DNA from: Terriglobia bacterium
GTDB lineage: Bacteria > Acidobacteriota > Terriglobia > Bryobacterales > Bryobacteraceae
Direction: 5' to 3'
Length of the DNA stretch: 64,000 bases
Assembly: GCA_020073345.1 (NCBI GenBank)
Contig: JAIQFI010000022.1
Span: forward strand, 1 to 64,000
Of this stretch, positions 43,181-52,268 are shown in pieces (position 1 is the stretch's first letter; each line of letters opens with the position of its first letter). The position numbers and the translations under genes are program-made. A model generated the notes under the pieces. That model had not been told where the DNA came from and did not search any database. It saw only the letters and a program-made list of their open reading frames with translations.

Positions 43181-45061
43181 ATGAAAGCTAGTCTGTATCC
43201 GAAAGGTGCTCGCTGCCTCACTCCTCCTAACCCACTGCTCCGGGAAACCAGAAGGGGGAAAACCACGAGAGACTTCGCCCTGCTCGTGCTCCTGTTTTCG
43301 GCGTGCCAGGTGCCCGCCTCTACCCAGGAGCTCAGCCAATTGCCTCGGTTGAACGTCCGCGCTCTGGCCATCGACCCCCTGAAAACCTCGACGATCTACG
43401 CCGGGACCTTGGAACGCGGCCTTCTGAGGAGCACGGACGGTGGAGGCACCTGGAGTACAGTCGGCGGGCTCGGGGCGCGTAGCGTGAATGCCATTGCCGT
43501 CCGGTCCGGCGCTCTCGTCGTAGCTACGGACGTGGGAACTTTCTGGAGTTCCGATGGCGGCGCAACCTGGACTGCCGGGACTGATCGCCCATCGACTTCG
43601 GGCGAAAGCGGCCTGATCTTCGCTCCGGAACTTGCCCGCTATCAACAGAAAGTTCTTCCGGGAGGAGCGGTCGTGAATAGTTTTGCTGCCGACCCCCTCA
43701 ACCCCGGCATCGTCTACGCCGCAACTGACCGGGGCGTGTTCAAGAAAACCGGCCGAGATTGGAAAGACGTGAGCACGGGGATGCCAGGTTCGCGGGTCTA
43801 CGCGTTGGCCCTGGACCGTTCTAAGTCCGGCGTTATTTATGCCCTGACGTCGCGGGGCCTGTTTGCCACGCCGGACGAGGGCGCCAACTGGAGCGCGGTC
43901 AGTTCCTCGCGTCCGCCGGTCCAGCCGGAGAGTTTGGCCGTCGATCCCGCAGCTCCGACCGTATTCTTCGCCGGCACGGAGAGGGGCGTCTTCAAGAGCA
44001 CGGATAGTGGCGAGCACTGGGACGCGGTCAGCCCGGTTCTGGCCGTTCCGGCGGTGCTCGCGCTCGCCGTCGATCCCGCAAACCACGGGACGCTCTATGC
44101 CGGCACACTTGGTTCGGGAGTTTTCAAGAGCAACGACGGGGGCTCGTCCTGGCGCCCGGCCAATATGGCTGGAGAACTTGTGGGAGCGCTCGCCGTCGAT
44201 CCGGTCAACAGCGGCACCGTCTACGCCGGCACCGGCGCCCGCGCCGAACTCGAGTCCTTGCAGGGCGTTTTCAAAAGCACCAACGGAGGCGCATCCTGGC
44301 TGCCGGTGAACAAAGGGCTAAGCGAGCTGGTGTTTGGTATTTCGGCGCTGGCCGTTGCAGGTACCCATCCGCCGACTATCTACGCCTGCTCGTTCGATCT
44401 TTTTCGCAGCGTGAACGGAGGAGCCAAGTGGACCAACGTCAGCCATACCGAGAAGCGGATCCTTACCTACACTTGGTACCAGAACCGGCTCGCCTCACTT
44501 GTGCATTCAGTGGCTATCGATCCAGCCAACCCAACTCTCCAGTATGCGGGCGGGCGCGACGAGATCCACAAGAGCATCGATGGTGGCATCACCTGGAACG
44601 CCGGTAAGCTTGGCACCGAACGCTTCGATGTACTTTCCCTTGCGATCGACCCCAGCCATCCCGCCACCGTGTATGCCGTGACCAGCGCCGTTGTCATTCT
44701 TGCCCCCGGGGGCACGGTGTTCAAGAGCAGCGATGGCGGAACGACGTGGGCTGCTTCCGGCAAGGGACTGGCGGTCGCCCGGTTCAATTCGGTTGCGGTC
44801 GACGGAGCCGACACCCGCGTCGTGTACGCGGGCAGCATGGGTGCAGGGCTATTCAAGAGCTCGGACGCAGGTGCAAGCTGGGTTGTCACCCCGGCGCTGG
44901 AAGGTCAGAACGTCTTTACCCTTGCGACAACCCGCGAGGGCGAGATTTACGCCGGAACCAGCAACGGCATCTTTAAGAGTCAGGATCGTGGCGAGACGTG
45001 GACTGCCGTCAACAACGGTCTCTTCGCCGGAAACGCTGTTTCAGCGCCCCGGAGGCGGTAG
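43181..45061 (+). CDS. Exported BNR/sortilin-type repeat protein
   Basis: The 626-residue protein carries a signal region with a lipobox-like LLFSAC (about 37-42) and many BNR/VPS10-type repeats. The recurring patterns are F-K-S-x-D-G-G-x-x-W (FKSTDSGEHWDAV, FKSNDGGSSWRPA, FKSTNGGASWLPV, FKSSDGGTTWAAS) and D-P-x-x-x-x-x-x-Y-A-G/A-T (DPANHGTLYAGT, DPVNSGTVYAGT). About ten blades give a beta-propeller, as in YCF48- and sialidase-like proteins. The start ATG 43181 lacks a strong ribosome-binding site, so the true start may be downstream. The lipoprotein gene begins 2 bases after its stop. Its role is unknown. Confidence 0.83.
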   Translation: MKASLYPKGARCLTPPNPLLRETRRGKTTRDFALLVLLFSACQVPASTQELSQLPRLNVRALAIDPLKTSTIYAGTLERGLLRSTDGGGTWSTVGGLGARSVNAIAVRSGALVVATDVGTFWSSDGGATWTAGTDRPSTSGESGLIFAPELARYQQKVLPGGAVVNSFAADPLNPGIVYAATDRGVFKKTGRDWKDVSTGMPGSRVYALALDRSKSGVIYALTSRGLFATPDEGANWSAVSSSRPPVQPESLAVDPAAPTVFFAGTERGVFKSTDSGEHWDAVSPVLAVPAVLALAVDPANHGTLYAGTLGSGVFKSNDGGSSWRPANMAGELVGALAVDPVNSGTVYAGTGARAELESLQGVFKSTNGGASWLPVNKGLSELVFGISALAVAGTHPPTIYACSFDLFRSVNGGAKWTNVSHTEKRILTYTWYQNRLASLVHSVAIDPANPTLQYAGGRDEIHKSIDGGITWNAGKLGTERFDVLSLAIDPSHPATVYAVTSAVVILAPGGTVFKSSDGGTTWAASGKGLAVARFNSVAVDGADTRVVYAGSMGAGLFKSSDAGASWVVTPALEGQNVFTLATTREGEIYAGTSNGIFKSQDRGETWTAVNNGLFAGNAVSAPRRR

Positions 45062-45063
45062 CC

Positions 45064-45789
45064 ATGACCATGCCCAAAAGACTGGCGATCCTGGTAGCCG
45101 GAGGTGCCGCCTGCGTTCTGAACTGCGGCTGCGCGCCTCCCCTGCCAGTGATTCCCGCGACGCCCAAGAAGGTTGGCTATGGGGGCGAAGTGCGAAGCGT
45201 CGATCTGGCTTTTCTGCGGTCGGGATCGGCGACGCGACAGGAGGTCCAGGCTCAACTTGGCTGGTCCGACGTTGGGCTCAACCGGCCATCCGTGTTCTGG
45301 GGGCGCTGGCGTTCGTCTTCCTTTCTGGATCTGAACCGTTGGGGCGATCAGCGGATCCTCTGGAGAGGGCATAATGTCCTGGTAGAGTTCGACGAATCGA
45401 GCCGGGTCAAGCGCTTCCAGGAGTTCGCCGACAAGAACCTGGTAGCAGCTGTGAACGGTTGGCTTTCCACTGCGGGTCCGAATTCCGCTGAAAAGAGGCT
45501 GCCGCAGGAAGTCGTCGTGCGGGTGCGGGGGAAGAACCGAAGGGGCGAAACACGACTTGTTCTCGGTGAGGAGTCGATTAACTTCGAAGGCACGCTCAAC
45601 GTTCCGCTTCCGAACGTCAGTCACGTCACCTGCACGGGTACCGGAGCCAGCCCTTCCGAAGTCCGGCTGACTCTGCAGGCCGAGCGGCCAAGCGTAGCAG
45701 AAAAGGAGTTGGTCTTCGACGTGGAGATTCCCGACGTCGTGTCGCTCCTGGAATTTCTGCGGCTGAAGCGGCCTAGTGCCCTCCGGTAA
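45064..45789 (+). CDS. Lipoprotein with SmpA/OmlA-like N-terminal region
   Basis: The 241-residue protein has a signal peptide and lipobox (VLNCGC, lipidated Cys at about 22). A segment VDLAFLRSGSATRQEVQAQL (about 46-65) recalls the SmpA/OmlA pattern, where the Leu-Arg-x-Gly-x-x-x-x-x-Glu-Val turn leads into a BamE-like fold. The C-terminal two thirds (about 90-241) are beta-rich and unrecognised. ATG 45064 is 2 bases after the BNR stop; the longer frame from 44998 is antisense-like extension without a signal. It is probably coupled to the BNR-repeat protein. Confidence 0.72.
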   Translation: MTMPKRLAILVAGGAACVLNCGCAPPLPVIPATPKKVGYGGEVRSVDLAFLRSGSATRQEVQAQLGWSDVGLNRPSVFWGRWRSSSFLDLNRWGDQRILWRGHNVLVEFDESSRVKRFQEFADKNLVAAVNGWLSTAGPNSAEKRLPQEVVVRVRGKNRRGETRLVLGEESINFEGTLNVPLPNVSHVTCTGTGASPSEVRLTLQAERPSVAEKELVFDVEIPDVVSLLEFLRLKRPSALR

Positions 45790-46148
45790 AGCCGCCAACT
45801 GCGAAAATGCGTCAGGCGTCCGCCGAAACCAGAACCGTTTGTGATTCGATCGGCTTACCGCATTTGTCCTGAGCTGGCCCGCTGTCCTGCGGTGCAGCTC
45901 CCAATCTCCGCCCGAACCGCCACTTCTGTACCGGGCGGCGAAATTCCGATACGCCGTGGGCGTCTCTAAGATCCTTTCTCGAATCTCGAAGTTTGCGCAG
46001 CGTGAATCGATGCCTCGTCCCCACCTATATCAATCTATCCGATAGAGGATATCAGCTTTACAGTATAGGACTGCGGCCTCTTCGCTGATATACTTCCTGG
46101 CACTTAGTTTCACTCACATTTCAGATTGGGTTACAACGAGGAGGGTTC
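45790..46148. promoter_or_regulatory. Upstream region of the TonB-dependent receptor gene
   Basis: The 359 bases contain an inverted repeat ATATCAGC (46049-46056) and GCTGATAT (46084-46091), 27 bases apart, in an AT-richer stretch. A strong ribosome-binding site (GAGGAGGGTTC) directly precedes the ATG. The dyad is a plausible operator or stabilising stem in the leader. Confidence 0.45.
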
Positions 46149-49100
46149 ATGCGGTCTCTGTCGACACTTTTTTCTATCTTTCTCATCGCAGTAGGGGTTT
46201 TCGGCCAAGCCAACAACGGTCGGATTACCGGAACCATCTCCGATCCCGCCGGCGCGGTAATTCCCGCCGCTGCAGTCGAGGTGAAGAACATGGATACGGG
46301 CGTAGTCTCTCGCGGCGGCGCGTCGGAAACGGGGAACTATGTAATTTCCGTTCCTTCAGGAAGCTACGAGCTCACGGTGACGGTGACTGGATTCAAGAAG
46401 TTCGTGCAGCAGAACGTGCAGGTAGTCGCCGCCGTGGATACGCGCAGAGACGTGAAGCTGGAGGTCGGTTCCGCCACGGACGTGGTTACCGTCCAGGATA
46501 CAGCGCCTTTACTCAAGACGGAGAGCGCGGAGGTGAGCCATCTGGTCGAAATAAAAGATGTGAATGAGCTTCCCGTGCTCACCATCACGGGCAATGGCCT
46601 GTTCGGCGCCACGATGGGCGCAATCCGGAACCCCTTGCAGTCCGTAACGCTGCTTCCCGGCGTGAATTTTTCCAATGACAACGTGATGGTGGTGAACGGA
46701 TTGCCGAGCAACAGTGAGGCCATCCGCATCGAAGGCCAGGAGGCTACCGGAAACATCTGGAAAATGATACAGTCCTACAGCCAGGGCGCGAGCGTGGATG
46801 CCATCCAGGAAGTAAACGTCCAGACCAGTAATTTTGCCGCTGAGTACGGCCAAGTTGGCGGCGGCTCAATTAATTACACCATGAAGTCGGGCACCAATCA
46901 GTTGCACGGCAGCGCCTACGACTATTTCGTGAACGAAGCCTTCAACGCCGGCTTGCCGTTCACCGATGCCGGCACGCAAAGCCCGAATAAAGCGGGCCAG
47001 CACATCCGCAACGCCCTGCGCCGGAACGATTATGGATTCACAGTAGGCGGGCCGATCGCCATTCCGAAAGTCTACGACGGCCACGACAAGACCTTCTTCT
47101 TCTTCAATTTCGAGCAGTTCCGGGAGAGCAGGACAACTTCCAACAGCTATCAGACAGTACCTACGGCTGCCTACCGGGCTGGCGATTTTTCCACATCCGG
47201 TTGTTTTGCTTTCGTCGCCGCGATTAACTCTTGCGTTTTCAGCCCCCCGATTACATATAGCGATGGTATAACGCCGGCGGTGGACCCGCTCGGCCAGACG
47301 CTGACCTTTGGCGAGATCTTCGATCCCAAGACCAACCAGATCGTGAACGGAGCGCAGGTCCGCAGCCCTTTCCCCGGCCAGAAGATTCCCCTCCCGAGAT
47401 ACGATCCGGTAGCTCTTAAGATTCAGGATTTCTTCCCGCTTCCGAACCAACCCGGCATCAGCAACAACTACCTTGCGCCCGCGTACGCGAACTGGAAGCA
47501 CGATACCAACTGGTCCTTTAAGCTCGATCACTCCATCAGCCCGACCATCAAGCTCGGCTGGTATTTCTCGCGGCTGCAGTCGAATTCGCCTAATGCCAAC
47601 AGCGTAACGGAGCCGTACAACGCCCCCAACCCCACCGCCAACCGGAACGTGACCACGCGGGTCAATTATGATCAGACCCTCAGGCCGACCCTGCTACTGC
47701 ACATCGGCGTCGGTTACATCCAGCAGTATCAGCCGACGGACTATCCGAATTTCGACCAGTCTTCTCTTGGAATGAAGGGCTATTTCCAGCCTAACCGCTT
47801 CCCCTCCATCGGCGGATTCTTTGCCGGCACCGGGCCCACGCCGAACTTCCTAACCTTCGGCATGGTCAACCTCATCAGCGGCGGGTATGGCGGCCCGAGC
47901 CTCGGTGGAATAGGTCCGGCCTTCATTGCCTTCCTCTGGGAGGAGAAGCCGACCGCCAACATCAATTTGACCTGGGTCAAAGGGAACCACTCGTTCAAGT
48001 ACGGCGGTGATCTTACCATTGACGGATATCCCGAGAAGAGCGGATGGCGGGCCAATGGGGCCTTCGGTCTGTCCAATGCCGAAACCGCCGATCCCTGGCA
48101 GAATGGCCAGCCTTTCAACTACGCCAATGCTTCCGGCTTCAGTTACGCCAGCTTCATGCTGGGCTTGCCGGACAATTTTGCAATCAGCCCGAACACCCAG
48201 ACGAAGACGGGTCAGCACAGCCTCGGGCTGTTCTTCCAAGACACGTGGAAGGTCACGCGGAAGCTGACACTGGACTATGGCCTGCGGTACGATTTCCAGA
48301 CTTACTTGAAGGAGCAGTACGGCCGCATGCCGATTGCCTCTTTCTCCACGCCGAATCCGACTGTAGGAGGCCGTTTGGGCGCCGTCCTCTACGGAACCAG
48401 CTGCAAGTGCGACTTCTCCCACAATTACCCCTGGGCCCTCGGTCCGCGTATCGGAGCGGCATACCAGATCAACCCGAAGACGGTGCTGCGAGCCGGTGCG
48501 GGCGTTACGTATGGCGTGGTTCAGACCCCGAACGGCTTGCAATACAGCTTGGCGGATTACTATACCTTCAACTCCCTCGGTTATGGGCTCCCTCCGGCCA
48601 CGGGTGCTTTCGAAAACAACCCGTACCCCAATGTGACTTGGCCGAACTTTGATCCGGGCAAACAGCCAATATTGACGGCTGGGCTGTTGCCGCCGTCGTC
48701 CCCGAACACGATCTTCAATTCGTCCGCCCGGCCGCCGCGGACCCTGCAGTGGAGCCTGGGTGTTCAACGCGAACTGACCAAAGACATCGTCGTGGATGTT
48801 TCGTACGTGGCCAATCGGGGTGTGTGGTGGTCCGCGGAAGGCCTCGACACGTACCAATGTAATTGTCTGAATGACCAGAGGCTCGCGCTATTCGGGCTGA
48901 GCCGCAACAAGCAGGCGGATCTCGATTTACTCACAAGTCGGATCAGCTCACCGCAGGCCATCGCGCGCGGATTCGTCCCGGCTTATCCGGGGATGCCGCC
49001 GGATACACTGGTCAACCAGCAGATCCGCCCGTTTCCACAGTGGGCCTCTGGTGGTCCGACCTCATTTCTGGGGCCTCCACGCGGGAAGACCTGGTATGAC

Positions 49101-49940
49101 TCGCTCCAGACCAAGATGACCAAGCGCTTCTCGCATGGCCTCTCCGGACAAGCCTCGTTCGTTTGGGCTCACGCCACGGACGTCGGCGCGGCATCGGAGG
49201 CGCCGATCTTCCTTTCCTACAACCCGGTCATCACCGACATCTTCAATAATGATCTGCCCAAGCAGCTCAACCAGCTGGTGCCACCCGTTTCCCTGGTTAT
49301 TTCCGGCTCTTACACGACGCCGAGAATGCCCGGCAGCAGCCTGGGAGCACGCACCGCTTCCTGGATCGTGCAGGATTGGCAGCTTGGCATGCTGCTCCGC
49401 TATCAGAATGGCGCTCTGATTTCGGCCCCGTCATCCTCCAATCAGCTCATGAGCCAGTTGTTGCGGCAGGGAGGGTTCAACGGGACTCCCCTCAACCTGG
49501 ACAACCGCGTTGCCGGCGTGAATCCGCTGGCGGTCGATCCCAACTGCGGATGTTTCAATCCGCAGACCACGCTGGTTCTCAATCCCAAAGCCTGGGCCGA
49601 TCCGGCGCCGGGGCAGTGGGGGACGTCCGCTCCGTTCACCAACGATTACCGTTGGCAAAGGCAGCCCGCCGAGTCGATGAGTTTCGCGCGCAACTTCCCC
49701 TTTGGCAGGGAGAGGCGGTTTAACGCGCAGTTCCGGATGGAGTTCCAGAACATCTTCAACCGGCATTTCCTCTCGGCGCCCCAGACCGGCAATCAGGGGG
49801 GGGCCACTGCGGTAACCACTTCCAACGCTGCGACAACCTCTAACGGCGCGTACAATGGCGGCTATGGCTACGTCGCTACCATCGGCGGCGCCGGGGCCCA
49901 ACCGCGGTCCGGACAAGCCGTCCTTCGCGTGACTTTCTAG
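46149..49940 (+). CDS. Oar-type TonB-dependent receptor with carboxypeptidase-regulatory domain
   Basis: The 1263-residue outer-membrane receptor has a signal peptide (ending VFGQ, about 20). A CarboxypepD_reg/CNA-B-like domain follows (RITGTISDPAGAVIPAAAVE, about 25-45), then a plug domain (VLPGVNFSN-type, LPGVNFSNDNVMVVNGLPS; then IQEVNVQTSNFAAEYGQVGG). A very large beta-barrel ends in VLRVTF. These receptors are abundant in Acidobacteria and are thought to take up complex substrates, often oligosaccharides. TonB/ExbB energisation is required. Length is usual for Oar proteins. The gene stands alone, ended by a strong terminator. Confidence 0.93.
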   Translation: MRSLSTLFSIFLIAVGVFGQANNGRITGTISDPAGAVIPAAAVEVKNMDTGVVSRGGASETGNYVISVPSGSYELTVTVTGFKKFVQQNVQVVAAVDTRRDVKLEVGSATDVVTVQDTAPLLKTESAEVSHLVEIKDVNELPVLTITGNGLFGATMGAIRNPLQSVTLLPGVNFSNDNVMVVNGLPSNSEAIRIEGQEATGNIWKMIQSYSQGASVDAIQEVNVQTSNFAAEYGQVGGGSINYTMKSGTNQLHGSAYDYFVNEAFNAGLPFTDAGTQSPNKAGQHIRNALRRNDYGFTVGGPIAIPKVYDGHDKTFFFFNFEQFRESRTTSNSYQTVPTAAYRAGDFSTSGCFAFVAAINSCVFSPPITYSDGITPAVDPLGQTLTFGEIFDPKTNQIVNGAQVRSPFPGQKIPLPRYDPVALKIQDFFPLPNQPGISNNYLAPAYANWKHDTNWSFKLDHSISPTIKLGWYFSRLQSNSPNANSVTEPYNAPNPTANRNVTTRVNYDQTLRPTLLLHIGVGYIQQYQPTDYPNFDQSSLGMKGYFQPNRFPSIGGFFAGTGPTPNFLTFGMVNLISGGYGGPSLGGIGPAFIAFLWEEKPTANINLTWVKGNHSFKYGGDLTIDGYPEKSGWRANGAFGLSNAETADPWQNGQPFNYANASGFSYASFMLGLPDNFAISPNTQTKTGQHSLGLFFQDTWKVTRKLTLDYGLRYDFQTYLKEQYGRMPIASFSTPNPTVGGRLGAVLYGTSCKCDFSHNYPWALGPRIGAAYQINPKTVLRAGAGVTYGVVQTPNGLQYSLADYYTFNSLGYGLPPATGAFENNPYPNVTWPNFDPGKQPILTAGLLPPSSPNTIFNSSARPPRTLQWSLGVQRELTKDIVVDVSYVANRGVWWSAEGLDTYQCNCLNDQRLALFGLSRNKQADLDLLTSRISSPQAIARGFVPAYPGMPPDTLVNQQIRPFPQWASGGPTSFLGPPRGKTWYDSLQTKMTKRFSHGLSGQASFVWAHATDVGAASEAPIFLSYNPVITDIFNNDLPKQLNQLVPPVSLVISGSYTTPRMPGSSLGARTASWIVQDWQLGMLLRYQNGALISAPSSSNQLMSQLLRQGGFNGTPLNLDNRVAGVNPLAVDPNCGCFNPQTTLVLNPKAWADPAPGQWGTSAPFTNDYRWQRQPAESMSFARNFPFGRERRFNAQFRMEFQNIFNRHFLSAPQTGNQGGATAVTTSNAATTSNGAYNGGYGYVATIGGAGAQPRSGQAVLRVTF

Positions 49941-49971
49941 TAACCGCTGGGGATCGAGCGGTTGTGTAATT

Positions 49972-50011
49972 GGCCGGTTCTCCTTGGTACCCAGGGAAAC
50001 CGGCCTTTTTT
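49972..50011 (+). terminator. Intrinsic terminator after the TonB-dependent receptor gene
   Basis: GGCCGGTT (49972-49979) pairs with AACCGGCC (49998-50005). The inner bases extend the stem (CCTTGG with CCAGGG). Six T residues follow at 50006-50011. It lies 31 bases after the stop and between convergent genes. Confidence 0.9.
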
Positions 50012-50079
50012 GTGCTTTTACCGGTCGTAAAAAGATTGGGCGGCGCCGCAACCCCTCTTGGCGTCTGAGCCTTGAAAGC

Positions 50080-52260
50080 CTACCGACGCAGCCGTTGCAG
50101 CACATCGGCCGCCTCGGCGCGTACCTGCGGGTCAGAGCCACTAGCCGCAATCCTCATTTGTTCGGTTGCGGCCGTAGGATTGCCGCTGCGCCCCAAGGCC
50201 ATCCCGAGCTCGAAATGCGCTCGCCAGAGATCGGGCTGCAACCGCACGGCTGCTTCCAGTTGGCTGATGGCCGCCGCCAGTTCGCCGCGGTCCGCCAGGA
50301 GCCGCCCGTAGTCGAGCCGCGCTTCGGCGAGGTCGGGTTTTATTCTGATGGCCTGCTCGAATTGAAAGCGGGCTTCCGCGATCTCACCACGCGTGGCCAG
50401 CACACGCGCCAGATTGAGACGCCAATCGGCGATGCCGGGCTGGATGCGCAGCGCCTCCCGAAACTGCTGCTCGGCGGCAGCCTGATCCCCCATGCCCCAT
50501 GCGACGTTTGCGAGATTGTTGTGCACCTCGGGCACGTCCGGATCCAGGGCAACCGCGCGTTCTAGATCTGCTCGCGCTTCCGCTCCCTTATCCTGTTGCC
50601 AAAGAACCCAGCCCAGCGTGCCCCACCCCGACGGCTCGTCAGGAGCCAGGCCAATGGCGCGCCGCAACGTTGCTTCCGCCTGTGGGAACTGCCGGTTTTC
50701 CATGAGCGCGTTTCCGAACTGGACCAGGCGGAATGCGGTCGGCTCCCGGCGCGCCGCCTCCTCGAAATACGGGATTGCCTTCGGCAAATCGCTCGCCGCG
50801 CGGTAGCCTTGGCCCAGTTCCGCATAGAAACCGGCCTGCGCGGGATGGTATCGCTCCAACAAGTTCGCCAGCCGCGGTAAACCTTCCGTGAGATTCCTCC
50901 GATCGCGAACCTGGGCGGCGGCGGTGTACAGGGCGTTTTCCGGGGTATCGGCGAGCGGAGCCGGATAATAAGGGACTACCACGGTTTGATATTCGGCCGC
51001 CGACTCGATGACTTCCGCCTTCGACGCCAAAAGATCTCCCGCCGGCTTGTGCCGCTGAATCAAATGATCGGTCATGACCACATGCACCACGTCGTCGGTT
51101 CTGCGCTTGGGCATGTGGCAGGCGATGCAATCGGCTCCGGCGGCATGTGGCCCGGCGGCGGTCCGCTGCAGCGTTGTGGCATGGCACGTTGCACAGACGC
51201 CGTTATAGCGCGCGGTTGCCTCCGGTCCGCGCGGGATGTCGTGCGGATCGTGGCAGGTGGTGCAGCGCAGCTTGCCCGCGCTCTGGAGATAACACTGCGA
51301 TTGCCGCAGCCGGTACGCGCCGTGCGCAATTTCAAAGCGATCCTTCATTCCTCCCGTCCGGTCGAACTCCACGCTGAAATCGCCCAAAGGCTGCCCTGGG
51401 ACGTATGAGAATGGCGCCCGGTCAAACCGGCGGATCGAGTGCGGCAGATTCAGACTGGTTGTCTCCATGTGGCATTGCAGGCAAACCTCCAATTCCCGAT
51501 CCGGATCCAGCCGTTTCGGGTTGACGATGGCGGCCCGGATTTGCTCCGGCTTGCCGCCCGCCGACGCGAGATCCACATGCCGCTGTCCTGGTCCGTGGCA
51601 TCGCTGGCAATCGATGCCCTGCGGAAGCGGCTGGGCGAAGATCATTTCCGCGCTCGCGATGGATTCGAGCGGCTGGGGGATCTTCGGATAAGCGTTATGA
51701 CAGGATATGCATTCGTAGTGCACCGGGCGCACCGAGCCCGGATAGTCCGGTTGATCGTACCCGGGACTCATGTCCCAATAGCCGCCCTTTTCCGAGTACC
51801 AGCTCAGGGGCAGGACCTGAAGCGCACCGCGGCTCGTGAGGTGAAGATACGTCTTGGAATGATTTCCCGAGCCCACTACGAAATCCGCTTGTTTTTCGTC
51901 GACGTTGGTCTCCTTCCCGTCGAATCCGATCTGCCACCGCCGTTGGTATAGCTTGCCATCGCGCGTGATCATGGCGAAGTAGCTGCCCGACACTTTGTGA
52001 CGGAAAGGCTTGCCGAATGCAGGTGTGTTTTCGGGGCGGACGCGGGCGAATGACCGGCCCATGCCCGTCTTTTGGTAACCGGCCGCTTTGTCGGCGTGAC
52101 AGTCCGCGCACACGGTGGCGTCTACGTATGCATTTTGTGGATTGGTGGTTTGTGAATTGGACGCCGGGCGCGGCTGCCTGCTGGTGTAGATCCAGGCCGC
52201 CGCCAGACAGCTCGCGACCACCCCAGCGGCAATCGCTGCCTGCAGCCTTGAGAAGCTCAC
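50080..52260 (-). CDS. Exported seven-haem cytochrome c with C-terminal TPR repeats
   Basis: The 726-residue protein has an N-terminal anchor (about 6-26). Seven CxxCH haem motifs follow, CADCH, CISCH, CQRCH, CLQCH, CTTCH, CATCH and CIACH, in a cytochrome c554/NrfA-like arrangement (about 50-405). A C-terminal TPR region from about 440 to the end contains at least six helical repeats (EGLPRLANLLERYHPAQ, DLPKAIPYFEEAARREP, DQAAAEQQFREALRIQP, GEIAEARFQFEQAIRIKP). It starts at GTG 52260. The paralogue at 52269-53951 lies 8 bases upstream, so they are one transcript. Likely a periplasmic electron-transfer protein; the TPR part may bind partners. Confidence 0.9.
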   Translation of the reverse strand: MSFSRLQAAIAAGVVASCLAAAWIYTSRQPRPASNSQTTNPQNAYVDATVCADCHADKAAGYQKTGMGRSFARVRPENTPAFGKPFRHKVSGSYFAMITRDGKLYQRRWQIGFDGKETNVDEKQADFVVGSGNHSKTYLHLTSRGALQVLPLSWYSEKGGYWDMSPGYDQPDYPGSVRPVHYECISCHNAYPKIPQPLESIASAEMIFAQPLPQGIDCQRCHGPGQRHVDLASAGGKPEQIRAAIVNPKRLDPDRELEVCLQCHMETTSLNLPHSIRRFDRAPFSYVPGQPLGDFSVEFDRTGGMKDRFEIAHGAYRLRQSQCYLQSAGKLRCTTCHDPHDIPRGPEATARYNGVCATCHATTLQRTAAGPHAAGADCIACHMPKRRTDDVVHVVMTDHLIQRHKPAGDLLASKAEVIESAAEYQTVVVPYYPAPLADTPENALYTAAAQVRDRRNLTEGLPRLANLLERYHPAQAGFYAELGQGYRAASDLPKAIPYFEEAARREPTAFRLVQFGNALMENRQFPQAEATLRRAIGLAPDEPSGWGTLGWVLWQQDKGAEARADLERAVALDPDVPEVHNNLANVAWGMGDQAAAEQQFREALRIQPGIADWRLNLARVLATRGEIAEARFQFEQAIRIKPDLAEARLDYGRLLADRGELAAAISQLEAAVRLQPDLWRAHFELGMALGRSGNPTAATEQMRIAASGSDPQVRAEAADVLQRLRR

Positions 52261-52268
52261 AAGCTATA

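Noticed and set aside
43157-44086. Minus-strand frame of 309 codons
   Set aside because: It is opposite the BNR-repeat gene; the plus strand has periodic repeat structure that cannot be accidental.
46095-46112. TGGCAC-N5-TTCA resembling a sigma-54 promoter before the TonB receptor
   Set aside because: The essential GC of the -12 element is CA, and no enhancer-binding gene is nearby.
47850-48857. Minus-strand frame of 335 codons
   Set aside because: It lies inside the TonB-dependent receptor gene and has no domain or start signal.
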